Below are positions 8,454-16,015 of a stretch of 64,000 nt of DNA, piece by piece. Origin of the DNA: an uncultured bacterium (GTDB lineage Bacteria; Bacillota_I; Bacilli_A; RFN20; CAG-826); the NCBI GenBank assembly GCA_949288485.1, contig CASEKC010000002.1, positions 124,001 to 188,000 of the forward strand. The letters are read 5' to 3'. Each line of letters starts with the position of its first letter. Position 1 is the stretch's first letter. Made by a program: the position numbers and the translations under genes. Under the pieces are notes generated by a model, which worked only from the letters and a program-made list of their open reading frames with translations, did no database searches and had not been told where the DNA came from.

Positions 8454-9365
8454 TTACTTATTTAATGAGTAATATTCTTTAGCAATTTTCGCACCTAATT
8501 TAGCATTATTTAATACTAACGCAATATTAGTTTCCAAAGATTTACCTTCGGTTAATTCGACAATTTTCGAAAGTAAGAATGGCGTCTCTTCTTTTCCTCT
8601 TACTCCTTTTTCTTCCATCTCTTCGATTGCTTTTTCAATGACTTTTTCAATTTTTTCTTCATCTAAAGAGTGTTCATCATCTACTGGATTAGTAATTAAA
8701 ACACCACCATCAAGTTTATTATCTCTTTTTGCTTTAATAATAGATGCGATTTCTAAAGGGGTTTTAGCATTATAATCTACTTTATATTTAGAAGTTTTTG
8801 TATAAAAAGCTGGAAGGTAATCAGTATTATATCCAATTACAGGAACACCTTTTGTTTCTAAAATTTCTAAAGTTAATCCTAGATCAAGAATTGCCTTTGG
8901 ACCTGCACAAATAACACTAACATTTGTTCTTCCTAGTTCTTCAAGATCAGTAGAAATATCAAAAGTTTCATTAGCTTTTCTATGAGCTCCACCAATTCCT
9001 CCAGTAACGAAGAATTCAATATTAGCAAGGGAAGCAATAAACATTGTTGCAGCAACCGTTGTCGCACCCCAAGATTTAGTTGCAAAAACTATTGGAAGAT
9101 CTCGTCTTGAACATTTAACAATTCCTTTTCTTTTGCCAAATTCTTCAATTTCTTCTTTATTCATTCCTATAACTGCAACTCCATCAATAATTCCAATTGT
9201 TGCAGCAACAACTCCTTCATCTTCAATAGCTTTTTCAACTGCTAAAGCACACTCGACATTTTTTGGATAAGGCATTCCATGAGAAATAATTGTTGATTCT
9301 AAAACAATTACTGGCTTTTTTTCTTTTAAAGCATCTTCGACTTTTTTTGAAATTCTAATATTCAT
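8454..9365 (-). CDS. psuG: Pseudouridine-5'-phosphate glycosidase
   Basis: 303 residues, the usual family length. It cleaves pseudouridine 5'-phosphate to uracil and ribose 5-phosphate. Family signatures include VIVLESTIISHGMPYP near the N-terminus, ATIGIIDGVAVIGM, FVTGGIGGAHR, SVICAGPKAILDL and LITNPVDDEHSLDE. It is the last gene of the five-gene operon from folD, 36 bp after the thioesterase gene, with Shine-Dalgarno CGGAGGTC. The matching kinase (psuK-like) is nearby but in a separate unit beyond guaA. Confidence 0.95.
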   Translation of the reverse strand: MNIRISKKVEDALKEKKPVIVLESTIISHGMPYPKNVECALAVEKAIEDEGVVAATIGIIDGVAVIGMNKEEIEEFGKRKGIVKCSRRDLPIVFATKSWGATTVAATMFIASLANIEFFVTGGIGGAHRKANETFDISTDLEELGRTNVSVICAGPKAILDLGLTLEILETKGVPVIGYNTDYLPAFYTKTSKYKVDYNAKTPLEIASIIKAKRDNKLDGGVLITNPVDDEHSLDEEKIEKVIEKAIEEMEEKGVRGKEETPFLLSKIVELTEGKSLETNIALVLNNAKLGAKIAKEYYSLNK

Positions 9366-9401
9366 TGCTAAAGACCTCCGTTTTTCAAAAAAGTTATTCT
9401 A

Positions 9402-10118
9402 TTACATATTGCATTCAACTTCAAAATAAAATTTTAAAGTATCATCTTTATAAGCATAAACATAGTATTTATTATCAATTTTATATTTATAAACCGAGAT
9501 TAAATCATTTAAATAACATTGTGAAGTATATTCAATTTGGAAAGATTTAATTTTTATATCTTTTGAAGGATTAAATAAATCGATAAATAAATCAGCACAA
9601 TGAGAATTATTTAAATGCATGTTATGATCTAAAAGAGATTGTCTAACGATTATATCTTTTACATAATCTTCCTTATTTTTAAGAGGTTTAGGAAGTCTTT
9701 TTAATCTATTTTCAAAAACACCTTTTCTACCTTCTTCATAAATTTCTAAATGAGGTGTAGCAACATTTTTTTTATTTAAAGAATAAATCATCCATATTGA
9801 TCTACCTTTTATAATAAGTTCATTCTTACCATTATAAATTTCATAATCTCTAGGATATTCCATTAAATTATTTTTTAATGGATATGTTTTAATTGTTACA
9901 TTAGATAGATTTGAAATATCTTTGATTATTTCAAATCTATTTCTAACAATTACCCATATTAAATTATCTTTAATAAAATCATTAAAACCTACATGCAAGA
10001 TATCAGCGTGATGTGTTGCTATTTCTTGAGTTAAATCTAAAATTGAAGACATTTTTAACTCATCAAAACAATCACGTAGATTTGTAGTTATTGTAAAATT
10101 TTCAGTTAATTCTTTCAT
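9402..10118 (-). CDS. Acyl-ACP thioesterase (FatA/FatB-type double hotdog)
   Basis: 238 residues. It hydrolyses acyl-ACP to release free fatty acids. The N-terminal hotdog resembles the bacterial acyl-ACP thioesterase family (CFDELKMSSILDLTQEIATH, then VIVRNRFEI). The strand RSIWMIYSLNKK and the second-domain active-site region LDHNMHLNNSHCADLF (Asp/Asn and His, usually NxHxNN) agree. It sits in the operon between the M29 aminopeptidase (25 bp) and psuG (36 bp). Chain-length preference cannot be read from the sequence. Confidence 0.85.
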   Translation of the reverse strand: MKELTENFTITTNLRDCFDELKMSSILDLTQEIATHHADILHVGFNDFIKDNLIWVIVRNRFEIIKDISNLSNVTIKTYPLKNNLMEYPRDYEIYNGKNELIIKGRSIWMIYSLNKKNVATPHLEIYEEGRKGVFENRLKRLPKPLKNKEDYVKDIIVRQSLLDHNMHLNNSHCADLFIDLFNPSKDIKIKSFQIEYTSQCYLNDLISVYKYKIDNKYYVYAYKDDTLKFYFEVECNM

Positions 10119-10143
10119 ATTTTCCCTTAATTAAAGATTTAAA

Positions 10144-11382
10144 CTAAAAAGCCCAATTTCCATTTTTAAAGATTTGATATTGGTTATTATTTTCATCAAA
10201 CCCAATGATATCTAAATCTTTACTACCGATCATAAAATCAACGTGAATCATCGATTTATTGATACCTTTTTCTTTTAACTCATCTAAACTATATTTTTCA
10301 TAATCCTTATAAAGATTTGTAAAACCTGCTCCTAAAGCAAGATGACAAGAAGCGTTTTCATCAAATAAAGTATTATAGAATAAGATGTTTGTATTATTTA
10401 TTGGAGAATCATAAGGAATTAAAGCACATTCTCCAAGCATTGAAGCTCCTTCATCCATATTAACCATATCTTTTAAAATAGATTCCCCTTTTTTAGCATG
10501 AACTTCAACAACTTTTCCATTTTTAAAAACAAAAGAAAAATCTTCAATTAAATTTCCATTATAAGATAAAGGTTTAGTTGCTATAACTTTACCTTCAATT
10601 TTTCCAGCAATTGGAGTTGTAAAAATTTCTTCACTAGGAATATTTGGATTAAAGAAAACTTTAGTATTTTTAGTAAATTCTCCTCCACCTTCCCATTTAA
10701 CATCTGGATTTAATTCTAATGTAAAATCGGTTCCGTTTTGTGATTTATATTGAAGTTTAACCAATTTTAAAGAATTTAATTTTTCACTTCTTTTTTCTAA
10801 ATTTTTATTATGTTTTTCCCATTCTTCAATTGGCGAAGTATTTTCATAAACTCTTGAAACACTCAAAATTGCTTCCCATAATTTTTCAACAGCTTCATCT
10901 TCATTCAAAGATGGGAAAACTGTTTTTGCCCATCTTTTAGATGGAACAGCCGCAATAACCCATTGATAATTATCATCAATTAAATCACGATATTTTCTAA
11001 TTTGAGGACCTAAAATTCTTCTAACTTCAGCAAATTTAGCTCCGTCAACATCTTTTAATTCATCTGGTGCAGAACTTTCTATATAAATACGCACAGGTTC
11101 ATTTTTTACATAATGTTCCCATTTTGCTTTTTGATAATCTTTTAAATTTGCTAAATCTTCAATGCTTCTATATTTATAATCAAGTAAAGATAATTGACTA
11201 TTTTCCCAAATAACTTCAACGTTTTTGGATCCGTTTTTATAACATTCTTCTACAAGAGGAATGATAAAATCTACAATTTCAGTTGAAGCTTGAATAACAA
11301 CTTCTTGTCCTTTTTGAATGTTTGCACCACATTTAACTATCAATTCAATATACTTTTTTACTAAATTCAAATTTTTATACAT
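10144..11382 (-). CDS. M29-family aminopeptidase (AmpS/PepS-like)
   Basis: Metal-dependent cytosolic aminopeptidase of about 412 residues. The family pattern is visible: an N-terminal KYIELIVKCGANIQKGQEVVI, then ESSAPDELKD and AAVPSKRWA, the metal-ligand segment NMDEGASMLGECALIP, then NILFYNTLFDENASCHLALG and HVDFMIGS near the C-terminus. The frame opens at 11403, but the ATG at 11382 fits better. It has Shine-Dalgarno AAAAGGGAT at about 8-nt spacing, matches the family N-terminus and avoids overlap with the upstream gene, whose stop is at 11388. It is the third gene of the folD operon. Confidence 0.9.
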   Translation of the reverse strand: MYKNLNLVKKYIELIVKCGANIQKGQEVVIQASTEIVDFIIPLVEECYKNGSKNVEVIWENSQLSLLDYKYRSIEDLANLKDYQKAKWEHYVKNEPVRIYIESSAPDELKDVDGAKFAEVRRILGPQIRKYRDLIDDNYQWVIAAVPSKRWAKTVFPSLNEDEAVEKLWEAILSVSRVYENTSPIEEWEKHNKNLEKRSEKLNSLKLVKLQYKSQNGTDFTLELNPDVKWEGGGEFTKNTKVFFNPNIPSEEIFTTPIAGKIEGKVIATKPLSYNGNLIEDFSFVFKNGKVVEVHAKKGESILKDMVNMDEGASMLGECALIPYDSPINNTNILFYNTLFDENASCHLALGAGFTNLYKDYEKYSLDELKEKGINKSMIHVDFMIGSKDLDIIGFDENNNQYQIFKNGNWAF

Positions 11383-11387
11383 ATAAA

Positions 11388-11984
11388 TTAATCCCTTTTG
11401 CAACCTGTAAAATCATTAAAATGAGGTAAATTATCACACCAATCACAGAAAATATGCCATTCATCTAATTTATGGTTCTTTCTTTGATTGTACATTGTTT
11501 TTAACTGCTGATAATTAGTAACCATTGTTGCTCCTAAACAGAATCCGCATGGTGTTGAAGCAACAAGTTCTCTCCATTTTTCTTTCTTTTCTTTTCTATT
11601 TTCTTCACTGATTGCGTTATATTCATCCTTAATTTTTTCAACAATTTTTAATATTTCTTTATTTGTTGATGATACGCATTGACTTGAAATATCAAATTTC
11701 AACAAACAGTGCATGGTTGATTGAGAAGAAACATATTCAAAAAAATGATATCTTTGGGCTTGTTTCCACCAATATAAAGGAGCGGTAATATCAAATTCAA
11801 CAACAATACCTTTTAAATAATTATCATGTCCTTCCCCGCTTTTAGCACTTCCTAAAGCGATTGCTCTTTTTACATCTTTTTCATTAACTTCTTCACGATC
11901 AAAAATTGTACGCATTGGATTTCCACTTGCTTTTATCGCGCTTTCTAATCCAAATACTTCAGTTTTTCCAATATTAAAATCCAT
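11388..11984 (-). CDS. ThyX-like protein (diverged flavin-dependent thymidylate synthase fold), function unknown
   Basis: 198 residues. The order GEGHDNYLK (51-59), VVEFDITAPLYWWKQAQRYH (61-80), FFEYVSSQSTMH (81-92) and near the end YNQRKNHKLDEWH follows the layout of ThyX. In ThyX a GHxSxxEH segment precedes the QLVRHRxxS..S.R motif and an NLRxxxHFxxLR helix follows. Key residues differ: RHR reads RYH, and the final Arg of the motif is missing. Five Cys in the C-terminal third, including PCGFCLG and CDWC, are not typical of ThyX. The gene overlaps the folD end by 11 bp, fitting a folate-linked role. Homology is inferred by eye; activity as a thymidylate synthase is doubtful. Confidence 0.6.
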   Translation of the reverse strand: MDFNIGKTEVFGLESAIKASGNPMRTIFDREEVNEKDVKRAIALGSAKSGEGHDNYLKGIVVEFDITAPLYWWKQAQRYHFFEYVSSQSTMHCLLKFDISSQCVSSTNKEILKIVEKIKDEYNAISEENRKEKKEKWRELVASTPCGFCLGATMVTNYQQLKTMYNQRKNHKLDEWHIFCDWCDNLPHFNDFTGCKRD

Positions 11985-12792
11985 AATTATAAGCCTCCAA
12001 AAGATTTAATATTAATGCTAAACGAGTCAAAAGGCCAACTCCCTTAGGTACAGGAGATTGAAAAAGACATTTCAAATCAGGTTCGCAATCTCCTCTTAAT
12101 TTTCCTTCAACTCGTGAAATTCCTACATCAAATATAACTGTATTTTCTTTAAATTTATAATCATTATTTTTTATAAAATATGGTTTTCCAATAGCAACTA
12201 TTATTAAATCGGCATGTTCAATATAAAATTTTCTATCTTCATTAGAAGTATATGAATGTAAAACTATTACATTCATATTTTTCTTTAATAAAGCATGAGC
12301 CATTGGTTTTCCAACTATTTCGCTTCTTCCTAAAATTACAGCGTTTTTTCCATTAAATTCGTAATTATTATCAATCAAATATTCTAAAATACCTTTTGGC
12401 GTTGCACTTAAAAATGGCGATAATGGATTAAATCCATCTATATCTTTTTTTGGATCAATACTTCTTTTAATTTTTTCTTCATTGATTCCTTTTGGTAAAG
12501 GAAGTTGAACAATAAATCCAGTTACAGAATTATCTTTATTTAATCTATCTACAACTTCTAAAAGAGATTTTTCATCAATATCGTTTCTTAGTTTTAAATG
12601 TTGGTAAGGAATATTAAGTTCAGTTAAATCATTTATTTTTCCTTTTATATATGAATTTGATGCAGCATCATCATTAACTTGAACAATTACTATTTTTAAA
12701 GGTTTAGAAAAAGGAATATTTTTAACAATATTCTTAATTTTTTCTTTTTTATTTTTTACATATTCTATAATTTCTTCCATATTTAAACTCAT
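11974..12792 (-). CDS. folD: Methylenetetrahydrofolate dehydrogenase / methenyl-THF cyclohydrolase
   Basis: 272 residues. Bifunctional enzyme interconverting 5,10-methylene-THF and 10-formyl-THF. It shows the substrate-pocket region NSYIKGKINDL, the signature FIVQLPLPKGI, DPKKDIDGFNP and the NADP-binding VILGRSEIVGKPMAHALL. The C-terminus carries VPKGVGLLTRLALILN (usually TPGGVGPMT). It is the first gene of a five-gene operon and has a TATAAT box 11 bp before the first ATG, suggesting a very short or absent leader. A second ATG lies four codons in. Confidence 0.95.
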   Translation of the reverse strand: MSLNMEEIIEYVKNKKEKIKNIVKNIPFSKPLKIVIVQVNDDAASNSYIKGKINDLTELNIPYQHLKLRNDIDEKSLLEVVDRLNKDNSVTGFIVQLPLPKGINEEKIKRSIDPKKDIDGFNPLSPFLSATPKGILEYLIDNNYEFNGKNAVILGRSEIVGKPMAHALLKKNMNVIVLHSYTSNEDRKFYIEHADLIIVAIGKPYFIKNNDYKFKENTVIFDVGISRVEGKLRGDCEPDLKCLFQSPVPKGVGLLTRLALILNLLEAYNYGF

Positions 12793-12803
12793 TCAACCAT
12801 TTA

Positions 12804-12811
12804 ATTATACA
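12804..12811 (-). promoter_or_regulatory. Candidate -10 box of the folD operon, near-leaderless
   Basis: The minus strand reads TG-TATAAT, ending 11 bp before the folD ATG. Transcription starting 6-7 bp after the box would leave a leader of about 4-5 nt and no Shine-Dalgarno. Confidence 0.5.
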
Positions 12812-12947
12812 TTAGAAATGAAAAAAATATTATTATAAGAATAATCAAATTTAATATTTGTAAATGTAACTTTTTGTAAATATTTTTGTATATCATTTTA
12901 TATTTAAAAATAAATATAATAAAATTGCTAAAAATATTTTAAAAAAT

Positions 12948-12981
12948 CCAATAAAAGTAATTACTAATTCGTTTTTATTGG
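12948..12981 (+). promoter_or_regulatory. Candidate ECF-sigma promoter of the sigma/anti-sigma operon
   Basis: CCAATAA (12948-12954), 15 bases, then CGTTTTTAT (12970-12978) and TGG. The same two blocks with exactly the same 15-base spacing occur before the lipoprotein gene at 14872. A shared two-block motif upstream of an ECF sigma gene and a neighbouring target is the usual sign of autoregulation. The assignment of -35 and -10 roles is inferred. Confidence 0.6.
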
Positions 12982-12994
12982 AAAAAGGGTGAAA

Positions 12995-13516
12995 ATGATT
13001 GAAAGTAGTTTAAAAACATACCTAAAAGAATTCCAGCAAGATAACTTGCAAAATTTTAATAAGTTTTATGAATCTACAAAAAAATCTGTATTTTATAACA
13101 TTCTTTCATTTATAAAATCGCATGAAACTAGTGAAGATATTTTGCAGGATACTTATGTTAAATTCTTAAAGAACGTAAAAGAAATTAAGCATCACACATC
13201 GATACTTGGTTATCTTATTATGATAAGTCGTAATCTATCTTTGGATTATTTAAAAAAAATTAAAGAGAGCGAAATAGAAGATGATTACCAGGTAAAGCAT
13301 GAAGATGATTTTAACCAAGATAAACTTCTTCTTTTAGAAAAATTAAAAAATGTTTTAAAAGAAAAAGAATATGAGGTAATTATCTTCCACATTTATGACG
13401 AACTTACTTTTGAAGAGATAAGTTCGTTAACAAATACCCCGTTAGGTACAACATTATATCGATACAACAATGCAATTAAAAAAGCAAAGGAGGTGCTAGC
13501 AAATGAAACATATTGA
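12995..13516 (+). CDS. ECF-family RNA polymerase sigma factor
   Basis: About 173 residues. Region 2 includes ILQDTYVKFLKNV and LGYLIMISRNLSLDYLKK; region 4 includes LTFEEISSLTNTPLGTTLYR, a helix-turn-helix. The frame opens at a GTG at 12989, but the ATG at 12995 has better spacing from AAAGGG. It ends in TGA and overlaps the downstream anti-sigma gene by 14 bp. The gene carries a Shine-Dalgarno (AAAGGAGGTG) for its partner inside its own 3' end, so the two are translationally coupled. Probably controls its own promoter and that of the lipoprotein gene. Confidence 0.9.
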   Translation: MIESSLKTYLKEFQQDNLQNFNKFYESTKKSVFYNILSFIKSHETSEDILQDTYVKFLKNVKEIKHHTSILGYLIMISRNLSLDYLKKIKESEIEDDYQVKHEDDFNQDKLLLLEKLKNVLKEKEYEVIIFHIYDELTFEEISSLTNTPLGTTLYRYNNAIKKAKEVLANETY

Positions 13517-14642
13517 TGATCAAAAAATTATTGATTCATTAAGCGGTGTTGAAAATTATGAAATTAAAACAACTGCTGATGATATTTTAGCTGCCTTCGA
13601 AAAAGAAAAGGTGAAAGAACCTTTAATTGACAAGAAGAAAAAATTCAATTTCAACTTATTCTTCAAAATTTCTATTCCTGCTTTAGCCGCATGTTCTATC
13701 GCATTAATCGTTGTTTTCTCTATTCCAAAAGACGGTGGAGATATTATTATTCCTCCAAATCCTTCAAATAATCAATCTATTTTAAATTTAAATGAAGAAC
13801 AACAAAATATTATAGGAAAAGAACTAAATACTTTAGCATCTTTCCAAGCTAACTTAAATGCAGTATCCACTTCTTCCCTTCCAGCATTTAATAATGGAAT
13901 TTCTACATTAGATAATGACGATTGGGATGACAATGATTATCAATCATTTGATATCGATTCCGTTATTGATTTATATGATCCATATTCTCACGCTGTTATT
14001 AATCTTATTAATAATAAAGAATTTAATTTATCAAATACTTCTATTGAAAATGGTGATTTTGGAAATATATTAACATTAACTAGTGGCCAAGAAGTTTTAA
14101 AAGTTGAATATAACATTGCTATTGAAACTGGAAGAAATGACTTCTTAATGGAAGGAATGTTAACAACTAATACTGGTTCTTATCCAATTACAATCTTTAC
14201 AGAAAAAGAAGGAAATGAAACTGAAGTTGAAACTATTATTGAATATTCTTCAACTAATGTTGTAAAAATTGAACAAGAAAATGAACCAGGTAAATGGGAA
14301 AGTGAAAATTCTATTTCTTATGCAACATATAAATCAAAAGATGAAGCATATCATGATGATTTATTCTTAGAAAAATTCACTTATGAATATGAAAATGAAT
14401 TAGATGATAGTCAAAGAGAAATTGAAATGGGTGTTGAAATTGAAAAGAATTCTTCATTCTTCGACCAAGAATCTTTAAGTCTAGAAGTTTTACATCATGA
14501 TTTAAAAAATGTATATTTTGAATTTGAATATGAGCTTGAATATCCAGAAATTGAAATTGAAGATGAATGGATTAGCTGTACAATTAATAATGATGGATCA
14601 AGACTATACGAATATAGAGGAGATAGTCAGACTCGTAATTAA
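13503..14642 (+). CDS. Probable membrane-anchored anti-sigma factor with large extracytoplasmic domain
   Basis: 379 residues. A cytoplasmic N-terminus (1-57, including TADDILAAFEKEKVKEP and a KKKK stop) precedes one transmembrane helix (about 58-77, SIPALAACSIALIVVFSIP). An outside domain of about 300 residues follows, rich in Glu, Asn and beta-strand-like segments. Its place directly after and overlapping an ECF sigma gene, plus the single-span topology, supports an anti-sigma role. No zinc-binding ZAS motif was seen, so this is by context. The outer domain resembles the neighbouring lipoprotein (IEQENEPGKWESENSISY here, QQESESEWNESENEFEY there). Sensed signal unknown. Confidence 0.65.
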   Translation: MKHIDDQKIIDSLSGVENYEIKTTADDILAAFEKEKVKEPLIDKKKKFNFNLFFKISIPALAACSIALIVVFSIPKDGGDIIIPPNPSNNQSILNLNEEQQNIIGKELNTLASFQANLNAVSTSSLPAFNNGISTLDNDDWDDNDYQSFDIDSVIDLYDPYSHAVINLINNKEFNLSNTSIENGDFGNILTLTSGQEVLKVEYNIAIETGRNDFLMEGMLTTNTGSYPITIFTEKEGNETEVETIIEYSSTNVVKIEQENEPGKWESENSISYATYKSKDEAYHDDLFLEKFTYEYENELDDSQREIEMGVEIEKNSSFFDQESLSLEVLHHDLKNVYFEFEYELEYPEIEIEDEWISCTINNDGSRLYEYRGDSQTRN

Positions 14643-14670
14643 ATTAATTCTTTAAAAAAATTAATATAAG

Positions 14671-14697
14671 GGCGGAATTGGTAAAATTCCGTCTTTT
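14671..14697 (+). terminator. Terminator after the sigma/anti-sigma operon
   Basis: GGCGGAATT (14671-14679) pairs with AATTCCGTC (14685-14693) through one G-T pair and is followed by TTTT. It lies 29 bp after the anti-sigma stop. The rest of the 300-bp gap to the next gene is AT-rich and holds only the lipoprotein promoter. Confidence 0.8.
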
Positions 14698-14871
14698 AAT
14701 TTATATAATAATGAATAGCTATTAATAAAAATATATCTATAATTATCCATTTTCTTTTAACAATTCTATAAATTTTATAATTTAATGTAATTAAATTAAA
14801 AAATTTTTTATACTAAAAAATACGATAACTATCGATATTTTTAAATTTCTTAAAATTTTTTTAATTTTTTT

Positions 14872-14904
14872 CCAATAATTTTTATAGGTTGCTCGTTTTT
14901 ATGG
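14872..14904 (+). promoter_or_regulatory. Candidate ECF-sigma promoter of the lipoprotein gene
   Basis: CCAATAA (14872-14878), 15 bases, then CGTTTTTAT (14894-14902) and GG. Both blocks and the spacing match the site before the sigma gene at 12948. The start codon is about 45 bp downstream, behind a Shine-Dalgarno (AGGAGG). Confidence 0.6.
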
Positions 14905-14946
14905 TATCAAAACAAAAAGAACAATTAATTTTAGGAGGAAATATAC

Positions 14947-15969
14947 ATGAAAAAAAATAAATTATTTGTCTTATTACCAGCTATCGCAATCGGTGGAGCA
15001 TTATTAATGGCTTCTTGCGCAACTACTTCTGATAAGCCAGTCCCACTAACAACTGAAGATAATAAACCATCAACCGACCCTTCAAAACCAGGTGGAAATG
15101 AAGAAAACCCTTCAACAGATCCTTCAAATCCAGGTGGTAATCAAGTAATTGATGAAGCTAGTGAAGTTAAAAATGATGAGTTATCAAATTTACAAGCTGT
15201 TACAGCTATGAATTTATTATCATTCAATAGCCCTTCTGCAACAATCGGATTAAATTCAATTACAACAAGAGATTTTAACCGCCCAATTACTGATCAAGAA
15301 AAACAAGAAGTTATTAACATGCTCCCAACATTAGATTTATTAATGATGGAAGATCAAGCATTTACATCAACAATTACTGAAGTTAATGAAGTTGTTAATA
15401 ACCAAACATATCAATTTAAAGAAGTTATTGAATATAAAGATAATACAATGGCATCTTCAAATATTACTCTTTATTTCAATATCACAAATTCATGGACAAG
15501 AGGTGAAAACTTCATGCAATCTCTTGAAGGTGTCGCTTTATTAGCAAATGATCCTACCTTCTACTCATTCTCTTCATTAACACATTATGAAAATGACCGT
15601 GGTGAAGTAGAAGAGGAAAGAAACTTCCGTATTCAAACAGGTCAAAATTCATATATACTTGTTCAACAAGAAAGCGAAAGCGAATGGAATGAAAGCGAAA
15701 ATGAATTTGAATATTTAATTGTTGAAAACGGAAGAAGAGTCAATAATTATTCAATCTCAATTGAAAATGAATGGAATAAAAAGTCTGTTTCTTATGAATC
15801 AAACGAAAAAGAATATGAAATGCAAATCATTGAAAGAAACGGTGAAAAATATTATGTCGTTGAATATGAAAACGAAAGCGGGTGGAATGAAACTGAAGCA
15901 TTATTAGTTTTCAAAAAGATTGTTGATCAAGCTGGAAATGCTAGATTCGAAGAAGTATTCAATTGGTAA
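14947..15969 (+). CDS. Secreted lipoprotein, probable ECF-sigma target
   Basis: 340 residues. A lipoprotein signal peptide, MKKNKLFVLL to a lipobox LMASC, places Cys at about residue 24. A Pro/Ser/Gly linker with two imperfect repeats follows (STDPSKPGGNEENP and STDPSNPGGNQ). The mature domain ends in a Glu/Asn/Tyr-rich beta-like region. I do not recognise the family. Similarity of its C-terminal half to the outer domain of the adjacent anti-sigma factor, and the shared promoter motif, suggest the two act in the same envelope-sensing circuit, perhaps by competing for one ligand. Function not established. Confidence 0.8.
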   Translation: MKKNKLFVLLPAIAIGGALLMASCATTSDKPVPLTTEDNKPSTDPSKPGGNEENPSTDPSNPGGNQVIDEASEVKNDELSNLQAVTAMNLLSFNSPSATIGLNSITTRDFNRPITDQEKQEVINMLPTLDLLMMEDQAFTSTITEVNEVVNNQTYQFKEVIEYKDNTMASSNITLYFNITNSWTRGENFMQSLEGVALLANDPTFYSFSSLTHYENDRGEVEEERNFRIQTGQNSYILVQQESESEWNESENEFEYLIVENGRRVNNYSISIENEWNKKSVSYESNEKEYEMQIIERNGEKYYVVEYENESGWNETEALLVFKKIVDQAGNARFEEVFNW

Positions 15970-15988
15970 TTAATAATATAACTTCAAA

Positions 15989-16014
15989 AGCTGCTAGGAA
16001 AAAAACTAGCAGCT
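15989..16014. terminator. Bidirectional terminator between lipoprotein and helicase genes
   Basis: AGCTGCTAG (15989-15997) and CTAGCAGCT (16006-16014) form a perfect 9-bp stem with an A-rich loop, placed between two convergent genes and 1 bp from the helicase stop. A T-rich tract follows on the plus strand. Confidence 0.85.
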
Positions 16015-16015
16015 A

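Noticed and set aside
10144-11403. Start of the M29 aminopeptidase at 11403
   Set aside because: It would overlap the upstream gene and lacks a proper Shine-Dalgarno; the ATG at 11382 has one and matches the family.
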